This document shows, piece after piece, positions 9,755 to 18,010 of a stretch of 64,000 nucleotides of DNA; within the stretch, counting starts at the first letter, position 1; each line of letters begins with the position of its first letter. The position numbers and the translations under genes are program-made. This stretch comes from Mucilaginibacter gossypiicola. GTDB taxonomy: Bacteria; Bacteroidota; Bacteroidia; Sphingobacteriales; Sphingobacteriaceae. The stretch spans positions 37,472-101,471 of the forward strand of contig NZ_FOCL01000021.1 of assembly GCF_900110105.1 (NCBI RefSeq), written 5' to 3'. The notes beneath the pieces are model-generated. The model worked only from the letters and a program-made list of their open reading frames with translations. It searched no databases and was not told the DNA's origin.

Positions 9755-10273
9755 ATGAAGAAAGAGATCATTGCAACCTCTGTAGCATTAGGATTAACAG
9801 CTTTGGCCTTACAAGCTGCGCGCTGCAAGCCGCTTGAAACTGTTCCTTATGTAGATTTGAAAAAATATGTCGGTTCCTGGTTTGAGATTGCAACTTTCCC
9901 GCAATGGTTTGAGTCAGGATGCACTTTTACCTCTGCGGCCTATGGTTTAGCCAAAGACGGCAGCATCATAGTTAAAAATCGTTGTATAAAAGAAAATAAA
10001 ATAAAGATTGTTGAAGGGCGTGCTGTGGTTGCCGACAGAACAAGCAACGCAAAATTGGAAGTTCAGTTTCAGTGGCCGTTTAAAGGTAAATATTGGATCA
10101 TAGCCCTGGCCGATGATTACAGCTATGCTATGGTGGGGCACCCTAACAGGAATTACTTATGGATTTTGAGCCGCCGTTCAACGTTGGATGAACAGATTTA
10201 TAATCAGTTATTGGTACAAGCGGCAGAGCAGGGTTTTGATGTACGGAAGCTGGTGAAAACGGTGCAGGTCTGA
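9755..10273 (+). CDS. Lipocalin family protein (Blc-like)
   Basis: 172 residues with a hydrophobic N-terminus. The lipocalin signature VGSWFEIATFPQWFESGC (GxW motif) is followed by beta strands of a single barrel, including KGKYWIIALADDYSYAMVGHP and YLWILSRR, in the order expected for Blc-type lipocalins. These bind lipids or fatty acids, often at the outer membrane. A cysteine follows the hydrophobic stretch (LQAARC), but the lipobox is poor, so lipidation is uncertain. No operon partner. Confidence 0.85.
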   Translation: MKKEIIATSVALGLTALALQAARCKPLETVPYVDLKKYVGSWFEIATFPQWFESGCTFTSAAYGLAKDGSIIVKNRCIKENKIKIVEGRAVVADRTSNAKLEVQFQWPFKGKYWIIALADDYSYAMVGHPNRNYLWILSRRSTLDEQIYNQLLVQAAEQGFDVRKLVKTVQV

Positions 10274-10289
10274 ATCAGAATAGAAAAAT

Positions 10290-10383
10290 ATGTCATTGCG
10301 AGCGATAGCGTGGCAATCGCGTACTATACAGAGCTGCTATGCTTCCGTGCGATTGCTTCGTCGTTCCTCCTCGCAATGACATA
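10290..10383. repeat. GTCATTGCGAG palindromic repeat
   Basis: A complete unit with ends GTCATTGCGAGC and CTCGCAATGACAT and internal GCAATCGC/GCGATTGC arms. It lies between the convergent lipocalin and YhcH-family genes. Same family as 4088-4190 and 12969-13086. Confidence 0.85.
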
Positions 10384-10392
10384 AAAAGAGTA

Positions 10393-11007
10393 TTACTTAA
10401 TCTCCTTTATCTTAATAACCAGTTTCTTCACTTTATCATAACCATCAACCTTGATATTTGGCCTGTGACCATCGCTTGGGAAAAACAGAAAAAACTCATC
10501 GGGTGTAGCAGTAAAGTATTTACCATCTCCGCTGTAATTGGCAAAATCTTTTTCCGGATCATAAGGTTTGGTAATCATCAGGCTTTCAATGGGGGCCACG
10601 CCAATTTTTTCTTTCCCTTTGATCACATATTGCAGGTCGATATAGTTTTGGTGCGATTCCCATAGGGCGTTTTCAGGCTCTTTTGAAGGGCCTTCGGTGA
10701 TCATGGCATAAACATTATCACCATCTAAAGGATACTTGCCCGGTTCAATTTGCTCAAGGTTACGTTCGCGAAGAAACTCAAACGCTTTATCCCAGGCGGC
10801 TTTATTGGCAGCATATTGTTTGGCAAATTCAACATTGTTTGTTGATGAGTTTAACTTTAGTTTTAAACCATTGGCCCAAACGCGGTCTTTAACCCAGGTT
10901 TTAGCACTTTTAGCTGTGATCTCCTGTTGTTGGGCCGAAACACCCGCAGTAGTAAGCGAAAGAAGAATTACCAACATGATATTTTTATAAGTTATTAAAT
11001 GTTTCAT
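10393..11007 (-). CDS. YhcH/YjgK/YiaL family protein with signal peptide
   Basis: 204 residues. A signal peptide (MKHLITYKNIMLVILLSLTT, cut near VSAQ) precedes a YhcH/YjgK/YiaL (DUF386) cupin-like domain with HQNYIDLQYVIKGKEKIGV and FFLFFPSDGHRP. Cytoplasmic members are linked to sugar-acid or sialic acid metabolism, whereas this one is predicted to be exported. It is transcribed divergently from kduI across an intergenic region with a strong inverted repeat, so both may answer to one regulator of uronate use. Confidence 0.82.
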   Translation of the reverse strand: MKHLITYKNIMLVILLSLTTAGVSAQQQEITAKSAKTWVKDRVWANGLKLKLNSSTNNVEFAKQYAANKAAWDKAFEFLRERNLEQIEPGKYPLDGDNVYAMITEGPSKEPENALWESHQNYIDLQYVIKGKEKIGVAPIESLMITKPYDPEKDFANYSGDGKYFTATPDEFFLFFPSDGHRPNIKVDGYDKVKKLVIKIKEIK

Positions 11008-11120
11008 AGTTTTAGTTATTTATCGGTTATTGAATTGGTAGCACAGCCAAATGCTGCGGTTAAGGTATTCAATTATACAAGCTTAAATAAATAAAACAAT
11101 ATACTAACCGTTAAATATTT

Positions 11121-11186
11121 ACTTTAACGTTATAGTTTCATTTTTATTAGCGCTAAGGTACGGCAGATAAACTATAACGTTGAAGT
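11121..11186. promoter_or_regulatory. Inverted-repeat operator between YhcH-family gene and kduI
   Basis: The half site ACTTTAACGTTATAGTTT at 11121-11138 recurs in inverted form at 11169-11186 with one mismatch; the core of 13 bp (AACGTTATAGTTT) is perfect. The 30-bp spacer holds AGCGCT. It lies in the 267-bp divergent intergenic region, the expected place for a shared operator or looping site. Confidence 0.55.
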
Positions 11187-11274
11187 GAAAATAAGGATTA
11201 AATGGTTTTTGAAATCGTTTTTAAGGTTGTAGACTTGTAATTATTAACCAGTATATGATAAAACAACATTTGCT

Positions 11275-12105
11275 TTGAAAACAATACACAGTGTCCACCC
11301 CTCGGATTTTAAAAGCTACGATACTACCACCATACGCGAACGGTTTTTGATTGATAAACAGGTTCAGCCCGATCAAATTAATTGTACCTATACCCATTAC
11401 GACAGGATGATTGTTGGCATGGCCAACCCGGTAAATAAAACACTCGAACTGCCAAACTATCCTAATCTGCGCGCCGATTATTTTTTAGAGCGCCGCGAGA
11501 TAGGGATCATTAGTGTGGCCGGTGCGGGTGTGGTAAAAGCCGATGGACAAGCTTTTGAAGTGAACAAGCTCGACTGTCTTTACATTGGAAAAGGAACTAA
11601 AAGCGTGACTTTTGAGAGTGCCGATCCATCAGTACCTGCTGTATTTTACCTGCTCTCGTCGCCTGCACATGCGGTATATCCAACAACCCTGCTCACCCAT
11701 GCCGATGCGGTTAAGGTTGAGCTGGGCTCGGTAGCAACAGCAAACAAACGAACTATCAATAAATATATTCACCTGGAAGGTGTACGCAGCTGCCAGCTGG
11801 TGATGGGTTTAACCATACTTCATGAAGGCAGTGTTTGGAACACTATGCCGGCGCACGTGCACGACAGGCGTATGGAAGCTTATTTTTATTTTGATGTTCC
11901 TCAAGGCCAAAAGATTTTCCATTACATGGGCGAGGGACAGGAAACAAGGCATATCACCATGGATAATTATGATGCCGTGGTATCGCCGCCATGGAGCATC
12001 CACTCGGGCAGTGGTACGTCAAACTACAGCTTCATTTGGGGTATGGCAGGTGAAAACCTCGACTATACCGATATGGACGCGATAGCCATAACTGATCTGA
12101 AATAA
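11275..12105 (+). CDS. kduI: 5-keto-4-deoxyuronate isomerase
   Basis: 276 residues, normal for KduI. The start codon is TTG at 11275; no upstream ATG in frame gives a family-like N-terminus (MKTIHSVHPSDFKSY). The cupin metal site is visible as PAHVHDRRMEAYFYF (two His and a Glu) and WSIHSGSGT (third His). The enzyme converts 5-keto-4-deoxyuronate, made from unsaturated galacturonate after pectin cleavage, to 3-deoxy-D-glycero-2,5-hexodiulosonate. The SDR gene downstream starts 27 bp later and probably shares its transcript. Confidence 0.93.
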   Translation: MKTIHSVHPSDFKSYDTTTIRERFLIDKQVQPDQINCTYTHYDRMIVGMANPVNKTLELPNYPNLRADYFLERREIGIISVAGAGVVKADGQAFEVNKLDCLYIGKGTKSVTFESADPSVPAVFYLLSSPAHAVYPTTLLTHADAVKVELGSVATANKRTINKYIHLEGVRSCQLVMGLTILHEGSVWNTMPAHVHDRRMEAYFYFDVPQGQKIFHYMGEGQETRHITMDNYDAVVSPPWSIHSGSGTSNYSFIWGMAGENLDYTDMDAIAITDLK

Positions 12106-12132
12106 TCATACATCAACAGAAAACATAAATAA

Positions 12133-12948
12133 GTGGATAATCAATTTTCATTAGCTGGTAAAGTAATTGTAGTAACCGGCGGAACAGGCATATTAGGCAA
12201 AGCTTTTATTGATGGTATAGTTGAAGCAGGTGGTGCGGTAGGCATCCTTGGTCGTAACGCTCAAGTGGCCGAAGAACGTGCTAACGCGATAAACGCAGCC
12301 GGAGGTAAGGCTATAGCACTGGTTGCCGATGTTATGAACGAGGCCGAACTGGTAGCTGCCAAAGATAAGTTGTTAGCAGCTTTCGGCAGGATAGATGGCC
12401 TGGTGAACGGTGCCGGAGGCAACATGCCTGAAGGCGTTTTACAACCGGATGAAGATATTTTTAAAATGAATATCGACGGCATGAAAAAAGTGATGGACCT
12501 GAACCTTTGGGGTACACTGATCCCTACGCAGGTTTTCGGCGAAGCCATTGCTCAAACAGGTAAAGGCAGTATTGTTAATATATCCTCAATGAACAGCAAA
12601 AGAGCTATAACCAAAGTGTTAGGTTATAACATGGGCAAAGCTGCCGTTGATTGCTATAATCAATGGTTTGCCGTTGAGCTGGCTAACCGTTATGGCGATA
12701 GCATCAGGATGAATGCATTGGCACCTGGCTTTTTCCTTACCGAACAAAACCGTAACCTGCTCACCAAGCCCGAAGGTGGTTATACCCAAAGAGGCGAACT
12801 GGTAATTAAACAAACTCCATTTAAACGTTTTGGTCATGCCGATGAGCTTAAAGGCGCATTGGTATGGTTATTAAGCGATGCCTCGGCATTTGTAACCGGT
12901 TCGATGATCTGCGTAGATGGCGGGTTCTCGATTTTTGGGGGAGTATAA
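12133..12948 (+). CDS. SDR oxidoreductase, D-mannonate oxidoreductase / KduD type
   Basis: 271 residues, GTG start. A classical SDR with VVTGGTGILGKAF for NAD(P) binding, NGAGG at about 93-97, an ISSMNSKRAITKVLGYNMGK segment carrying the catalytic Ser and YxxxK, and a C-terminal VDGGFSIFGGV. Length and the NGAGGNMP segment resemble the SDR-type D-mannonate (fructuronate) oxidoreductases more than the shorter KduD. Pairing with kduI places it in uronate catabolism. Either fructuronate reduction or the KduD step is possible. Confidence 0.75.
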   Translation: MDNQFSLAGKVIVVTGGTGILGKAFIDGIVEAGGAVGILGRNAQVAEERANAINAAGGKAIALVADVMNEAELVAAKDKLLAAFGRIDGLVNGAGGNMPEGVLQPDEDIFKMNIDGMKKVMDLNLWGTLIPTQVFGEAIAQTGKGSIVNISSMNSKRAITKVLGYNMGKAAVDCYNQWFAVELANRYGDSIRMNALAPGFFLTEQNRNLLTKPEGGYTQRGELVIKQTPFKRFGHADELKGALVWLLSDASAFVTGSMICVDGGFSIFGGV

Positions 12949-12968
12949 AGAACTAAAATATCGTTAGT

Positions 12969-13086
12969 TATGTCATTGCGTGGAGGAACAGCCTGTCCCG
13001 AACCTTTTTCGGGAACGAAGCAATCGCACGGAAGCATAATCGCTCTGTATAGTATGCGATTGCCACGCTATCGCTCGCAATGACAT
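12969..13086. repeat. GTCATTGCG palindromic repeat with an inserted segment
   Basis: A long unit of the same family as 4088-4190. One arm is interrupted by about 30 bp containing the small palindrome CCCGAACCTTTTTCGGG. The right end reads CTCGCAATGACAT. Confidence 0.8.
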
Positions 13087-13409
13087 GATTTTATTAAGCC
13101 TGCGGTGATAACACCGAACACAAGCTGCAAAACTGAACCCAGATAGAAGTGTTCAGTTTTTCAAAAAACACGGTGTTCAGTTTTTGAGCTTGCGAAAAGT
13201 TAACTTATTGACTATCAATTCATGTGTGTTCAGTTTTGCTAAATAGGTTATTTTTACTGAAGCTAACTTGTTGATTATCAATGTTGATTTTTTTTGAAAG
13301 TAAATGCAAGTGTTTACACCTAAAAAAACTGAACACCTGGTAAATAGATAGAAAAGTTAAATCTGTGGTGACAACACCTAACACAGGCTAACCAAATAAT
13401 AAACCTATT
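13087..13409. repeat. Non-coding region with five GTTCAGTTTT motifs and flanking direct repeats
   Basis: No gene is visible. The decamer GTTCAGTTTT occurs at 13151-13160, 13175-13184 and 13228-13237, and inverted at 13129-13138 and 13325-13334. The edges carry a degenerate direct repeat (GGTGATAACACCGAACACA near 13104 and GGTGACAACACCTAACACA near 13367). Another pair is TAACTTATTGACTATCAA and TAACTTGTTGATTATCAA. Its role is unknown. Confidence 0.7.
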
Positions 13410-14189
13410 ATGAAACTAAGATCATCACTTATCGCCCTGTTCACCCTTGCAGGTTTTGCCGCGAACGCCCAAACTGTAACGCTCGATTATTACTTTAATC
13501 ACGAAGTACATAAAGGTGCAAACGGGCAACCGGAGCGTTTCCATTACCTTTGGGATGAAACGGATAACAACGGTTTTAAGATCTTTGGCGGGGCTTTTAC
13601 AAGTCGCGGCGCTAAGCTGGATACGCTTGGTTCAGCGCCAACTTTGGACAACCTGAAAGGATCATCTGTTTATATCATAGTTGATCCGGATACCAAAAAG
13701 GAAAGCCCAAATCCTAACTATATCCAGGAAGAGGATATTGAGCAGATTGCCGCCTGGGTTAAAAAAGGTGGTGTTTTACTAATGATGGCAAATGATAGTG
13801 CGAACGTAGAATTGCCGCATTTCAATAACCTTGCTGCTAAATTCGGGATGCATTTCAATAATGATCTGCAAAACCACGTAATTGATGATGCCCATTTTGA
13901 GGATGGTGCTGTTTACGTTAAAAACAACCCGGTACTTAAAACCGCGACCAAAGTTTTTATGAAGGATGCATGTTCAATAGGTTTAAGCGGCGCTGCTGTA
14001 CCTGTACTTAAAAACAAAGAAGGGGCAACCATTATAGCATCTGCCAAATATGGCAAAGGAACTGTGATAGCCGTTGGTGACCCATGGTTGTATAATGAAT
14101 ATGTTAACGGTAGACTGCCTGCTGGATACGAGAATGATAAGGCTGCGAAGGATGTAGCGGAATGGTTGTTAAAGCAGGCGAAGAAGTAA
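13410..14189 (+). CDS. Secreted DUF4350-like protein
   Basis: 259 residues with a signal peptide ending near AANAQ. LDYYFNHEVHKG and FHYLWDETDNNGFKIFGGAF resemble the region that trails GH88/GH105 unsaturated-uronyl hydrolases in Bacteroidota, followed by a DUF4350-type class-I-glutamine-amidotransferase-like fold (VKKGGVLLMMANDS, KYGKGTVIAVGDPWLYNEYV). Here the domain stands alone without a hydrolase. Nearby kduI and the SDR suggest a pectin or rhamnogalacturonan setting. The function is not established. Confidence 0.6.
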   Translation: MKLRSSLIALFTLAGFAANAQTVTLDYYFNHEVHKGANGQPERFHYLWDETDNNGFKIFGGAFTSRGAKLDTLGSAPTLDNLKGSSVYIIVDPDTKKESPNPNYIQEEDIEQIAAWVKKGGVLLMMANDSANVELPHFNNLAAKFGMHFNNDLQNHVIDDAHFEDGAVYVKNNPVLKTATKVFMKDACSIGLSGAAVPVLKNKEGATIIASAKYGKGTVIAVGDPWLYNEYVNGRLPAGYENDKAAKDVAEWLLKQAKK

Positions 14190-14458
14190 CGTAGTGCCTA
14201 TTAATAACCGTCATTGCGAGGAACGAAGCAATCGCGAACTATACAGGGCGGACCTGCAAATTGGGGATTGCTTCGTGCCTCTCTTGTTACAGATTGCACG
14301 GCACAAGTGAGCCCCCCTCCAGTCAACCACACAACACTTGCGCCATTGGGGACGCTATGCAAAGTGCGCAATGCATGTTGTAAAAACAGAGCGTAAAAGA
14401 TTTCTCCTCACGCCACCACGCATTCCCTGGATAATTCATTTGAAATGCCATGAAGGTT
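14190..14458. repeat. Intergenic region with a GTCATTGCGAG half-repeat
   Basis: From 14209 the sequence GTCATTGCGAGGAACGAAGC continues as in the unit at 3986, then degenerates after about 60 bases. The remaining stretch to 14458 shows no convincing gene. An open frame beginning at 14214 is a translation of the repeat. Confidence 0.7.
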
Positions 14459-14460
14459 AA

Positions 14461-14503
14461 AAACGAGAAAGCCGGATATATTAATCATCCGGCTTTTTCG
14501 TTT
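14461..14503 (-). terminator. Rho-independent terminator of the DUF885 gene
   Basis: AAACGAGAAAGCCGGAT (14461-14477) pairs almost perfectly with ATCCGGCTTTTTCGTTT (14487-14503). On the minus strand the stem is followed by a T-rich run, 12 bp after the stop codon of the gene at 14515-16305. Confidence 0.8.
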
Positions 14504-14514
14504 GAGAATATGTC

Positions 14515-16305
14515 TTACAAAGCCTTCTCCTTCGGCACAAAATCATTCATTACCGCTTCGCGGATCAATGCCGGTGGCAAAATACCTTGCGACAGGATGA
14601 AATCATGGAAATGCAAGGCGTTGAATTTACTACCCAAAGCTGCTTCGGTGTCTTTGCGAAGGGCGATCATCTTGGTAAATCCATAAAAATAACTGTTAGC
14701 TTGGCCCGGGGCGTTAATGGTATAACGCTCAACTTCCTGGCGGGCAAAAGCGCGTGATTGTACCACATCGTTCATCAGTACGTCAAGTGCCTGCTGCTGG
14801 GTGATTTTACCGGTCTGTAATTCAGGGTCGAGAAAAGCACGGGCGGCCCTGAGCAGGCGATAATCTAACGAAACCAGCTGGCCTTCCAGCGGCATATACG
14901 GGCGGGTAATATATTCCGAATATAAACCCCAGCCTTCTACGTTGGTTGAGTTAAAGGCATAAAGAGCACGCGCTTGTGACACACCTTCTTCTACCATTTT
15001 ATCAAACTGCAATTCGTGACCTGGCCTTGCCTCGTGAGCTATGATGGTCCATGAGGCGGCATCGAAAGTAAAGTCGTCGTATTTGTCGGTTGCTTTTTCG
15101 CCAGGCGATGCAGGCATATTTAATGGCAGTACAAATACACCGCGCTGACCGGTATTATTCAGAAATGGTGGTGGTACCATGTGGGGAGCAGGACTCTGTG
15201 CAGTTTCGGCGGCAGAAGCTAAACGGATAATAGCCGGGCGGTTTGGCAGCGTTACCAGCTGATGCTCGCGGATAATACCTTCAATATCCTTTAAATGCTG
15301 TTCGTATAACGGAATGATAGAATCGCCATGGATCTGTTCTTTCTTTAGCTCACGGATCACAGCACGATAATCGCTTGACGGCAAATTGCGTTTTTTTGCT
15401 ATCTGCTCGGCAATAGGTTTCATTTCATCCTGGATCTGGTTGAATAACGCATGTGCCATTTCAGCAACTTTAGCCGGCGGAATATCTATACCATAAGCTT
15501 CGAGGTTCATGGCATACTCTTCCGGTGGTAGGCGGAAATCGGTACGGGCTTTTACCAATACATTTGCTTTTACCCATTTATCATAATCTTCCAGCTGTTT
15601 TTTAAGTGTGGCATAGGGTTGTTCCCAGCCGGTCACCTTGTATTTGGTGCAAAGCTCGGCAATACCGCCAACGATGCTTGCATTGCGTGAAAGATCGGTT
15701 TCCATCTGTTGCTTTGACGGATAGATCATGTTTTTGCCTGCCATCTGTTGTTGTACGCGTTCTTTGTAAATGGTCGCCAAAGGTTTATAGCCTTTCTCCA
15801 AACCGGCATATTTACGAATGCGCATTACGGCTGCCTGGCGGCGGGCTTCAGGGGTTTGGTCATCAAGCAATGTTTCCAGTCCGCTATAAATAGTTGAAGA
15901 TGCGTTCAGGAAGGGTACCTGGCGGCTCAGTTCAAAGTCCTGCTGACGGAAGCTCAGTTTAAGATGGGTTATAATGATGTTAATATCCTGCTGAATAAAG
16001 GTGTTTTTTTCAGTTTTAAGAGCTTCCGTAAGTTTGGCAACAACGGCTTCCTCATCTTTGCGCTCGGCCCTGATATTTTGCAAGGTAGGTACGGCTATAT
16101 GGCTATCGTATTCTGCAAGGCCTTGTGATGATCCGTACTCGGGTGAGTATTTTTTGTCCAGATCGATGATGATCTTCGTGTACTCGTTTGATTTGGCTAC
16201 CCAGGCTTTTGTTTCGGCCGATTGCTGAGCAGCTGCATTAAAGCAGATGCCGGTCAGCAACATAAATATGCCTGTACTTTTTAGTAGGTTTTTGTTCATG
16301 GTCAA
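14515..16305 (-). CDS. DUF885 family secreted protein, metallopeptidase-like
   Basis: 596 residues with a signal peptide cut near FNAAAQ. DUF885 proteins are related to M32-like zinc carboxypeptidases. The candidate metal motif is seen as TIIAHEARPGHELQFDKM, followed by NSTNVEGWGLYSEYITRPY with a conserved Glu. The length is normal for the family, and no truncation is visible. Probably a periplasmic peptidase, though biochemical evidence for the family is thin. Monocistronic between its own terminator and the next gene's terminator. Confidence 0.8.
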   Translation of the reverse strand: MTMNKNLLKSTGIFMLLTGICFNAAAQQSAETKAWVAKSNEYTKIIIDLDKKYSPEYGSSQGLAEYDSHIAVPTLQNIRAERKDEEAVVAKLTEALKTEKNTFIQQDINIIITHLKLSFRQQDFELSRQVPFLNASSTIYSGLETLLDDQTPEARRQAAVMRIRKYAGLEKGYKPLATIYKERVQQQMAGKNMIYPSKQQMETDLSRNASIVGGIAELCTKYKVTGWEQPYATLKKQLEDYDKWVKANVLVKARTDFRLPPEEYAMNLEAYGIDIPPAKVAEMAHALFNQIQDEMKPIAEQIAKKRNLPSSDYRAVIRELKKEQIHGDSIIPLYEQHLKDIEGIIREHQLVTLPNRPAIIRLASAAETAQSPAPHMVPPPFLNNTGQRGVFVLPLNMPASPGEKATDKYDDFTFDAASWTIIAHEARPGHELQFDKMVEEGVSQARALYAFNSTNVEGWGLYSEYITRPYMPLEGQLVSLDYRLLRAARAFLDPELQTGKITQQQALDVLMNDVVQSRAFARQEVERYTINAPGQANSYFYGFTKMIALRKDTEAALGSKFNALHFHDFILSQGILPPALIREAVMNDFVPKEKAL

Positions 16306-16412
16306 TTTAAATTATGAAGGGCAAGTTACTTAATTTGACCGTTGATTTTTTTGATTGCGTTGATTTCGCTGACGATGTTGGAGAGAGGGGATTTTAAGGA
16401 TGATTCTTTTGA

Positions 16413-16451
16413 TAAAAAAACAGCCTCTCTTTCAAGGTGAAAGAGAGGCTG
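16413..16451 (-). terminator. Strong terminator of the FadL-like gene
   Basis: A perfect 13-bp stem CAGCCTCTCTTTC (16421-16433) pairs with GAAAGAGAGGCTG (16439-16451), loop AAGGT. On the minus strand it is followed by a run of T (A-run at 16414-16420 on plus). It lies 45 bp past the stop of the gene at 16496-17977. Confidence 0.9.
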
Positions 16452-16495
16452 AACAGATCAACGCAATCAGCGTAATCAATCAAAGAAATCAATGG

Positions 16496-17977
16496 TTAAA
16501 AGCGGTATCCTAAAGTAAGGAACGCGTTGTTGTTAACTTTTTTCAAATCAGCAAAAGGACTTGTTGCACCAACATCATAAGGGAAGATGGTTTGGTTGCC
16601 GGTTACCCTTGCATAGGTAGCGTCAATAAAATATGCACCAAAATGAACGCCTATACCGCCACTAACAGTTTTGATATCACTACCCAGATCTTTCATTGGG
16701 TTGCCTTGCTGACTGTAGCCGCCACGTAAATAAACCAGGCTGTTTACATTTATTTCGGCACCAACGTGCAGGTTCACTGTTGAACGGTAAAGTGATTTGA
16801 TATCGCTGTTATCGCCATCGGCAGTGTAGCTGTCATTACTGCTTAAGTGGGTTGTTGTATAATCTATATATTCAACATCACCGCTGATGAAGCCGTATTT
16901 GCCTATGAATACTGCTGCGCCTCCTGCCAGTTTTAATGGGGTACGCAGATTATAGCTTAGCTGATACGGATCGGATAGATTTCTGTAACTATTGCCTCCG
17001 GTGTATTGGGTTTGAAGGCCTTCGGTGTATGAGTCATCAATATTATAAAATGTTGGCGAAGTAAATACGAAACCTAAACGTACAGCCTGCACCGGTTTAT
17101 AAATGATACCCAATTTGGCATTGAAGCCCGAGCCTTTAGTAGCCTGGCTTTGCAAAAAGGTTGATGAAAAGTCGGTAGGGGCACCGCCATTAGTTATAAC
17201 AGCGTTACCATTTTCGGTGAAGGCGCTGTTTGAGTTATACCTGATATCAGTAATCGCCAAACCTAAACCAACATATAGTTTATTGCTGTAATTGGCACCA
17301 AATGAAAGGTTAAACTCCGACTGCCCACCGGTGCGGGTAATACCAGCCAGCTGCCTCACCGGAACATTCACTGTGCTTGAATATGAATCTGGGTTAGATG
17401 CAGGTCCAAAGTTATCGATCAGGATATGGTCATAGGCCCAGCCATCAAGTCCGTTGGGATTAACACTGCCATATTGAGATACCTCGCGTTTTGCGATACC
17501 CGCGTAGTAGTCAGAAATAGAACTTGTTTGGTTTGTGCCACCGTAAGCAACATTTTCATAGAAATTGTTGGTACGGCTGTAACCTGCGCCGTAATTAATA
17601 CTTAGCCAGCCTTTGCTTTTATCCTTGTGTGTGGTATTAAGCTGCTGATATAACACTACAGCGGCATTGCTCATGTTTACATCGTTGCGGTTTGCGCTGC
17701 CTGGCTGCCCAAAAAAGCTTGAGTTTATTTTTGAACCATTGTACTCGGGTGTAAGGCTAACTTCCGAATGGGTAAAAAATCCCAAACCCGCAGGGTTTCC
17801 GCTTATTGAGGTCAGATCGCCACCTATGGCCGTACCCGCGTTGCCGATAGCCTTGATGCGTGATGTTGAGCCGGTTTGAAAGGTAGAAAACCTGATGGCA
17901 TCCTGTGAGTATTGAGCAAAGCTATCTTTAGTAATTGCTACTATAGCAATTACGCTTAGTAAATACTTGATTTTCAT
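16496..17977 (-). CDS. OmpP1/FadL-like outer-membrane porin
   Basis: 493 residues with a signal peptide ending near KDSFAQ. Early residues (RFSTFQTGSTSRIKAIGNAG followed by GGDLTSISGNPAGLGFFT) match the hatch-like start of Bacteroidota FadL/TodX-type barrels, with the typical N-P-A-G motif. The rest alternates short beta strands and ends in an aromatic residue (TLGYRF), as expected for an outer-membrane beta barrel. It probably transports hydrophobic molecules; the substrate is unknown. The next gene upstream is a lipoprotein on the same strand, 33 bp away. Confidence 0.8.
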   Translation of the reverse strand: MKIKYLLSVIAIVAITKDSFAQYSQDAIRFSTFQTGSTSRIKAIGNAGTAIGGDLTSISGNPAGLGFFTHSEVSLTPEYNGSKINSSFFGQPGSANRNDVNMSNAAVVLYQQLNTTHKDKSKGWLSINYGAGYSRTNNFYENVAYGGTNQTSSISDYYAGIAKREVSQYGSVNPNGLDGWAYDHILIDNFGPASNPDSYSSTVNVPVRQLAGITRTGGQSEFNLSFGANYSNKLYVGLGLAITDIRYNSNSAFTENGNAVITNGGAPTDFSSTFLQSQATKGSGFNAKLGIIYKPVQAVRLGFVFTSPTFYNIDDSYTEGLQTQYTGGNSYRNLSDPYQLSYNLRTPLKLAGGAAVFIGKYGFISGDVEYIDYTTTHLSSNDSYTADGDNSDIKSLYRSTVNLHVGAEINVNSLVYLRGGYSQQGNPMKDLGSDIKTVSGGIGVHFGAYFIDATYARVTGNQTIFPYDVGATSPFADLKKVNNNAFLTLGYRF

Positions 17978-18010
17978 AAAATTCAGGTAAATAAAATATA
18001 AGATTTAGGT

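Noticed and set aside
14214..14396. 60-codon open frame
   Set aside because: It begins with the same repeat-derived residues as the frame at 3989 and has no family features.
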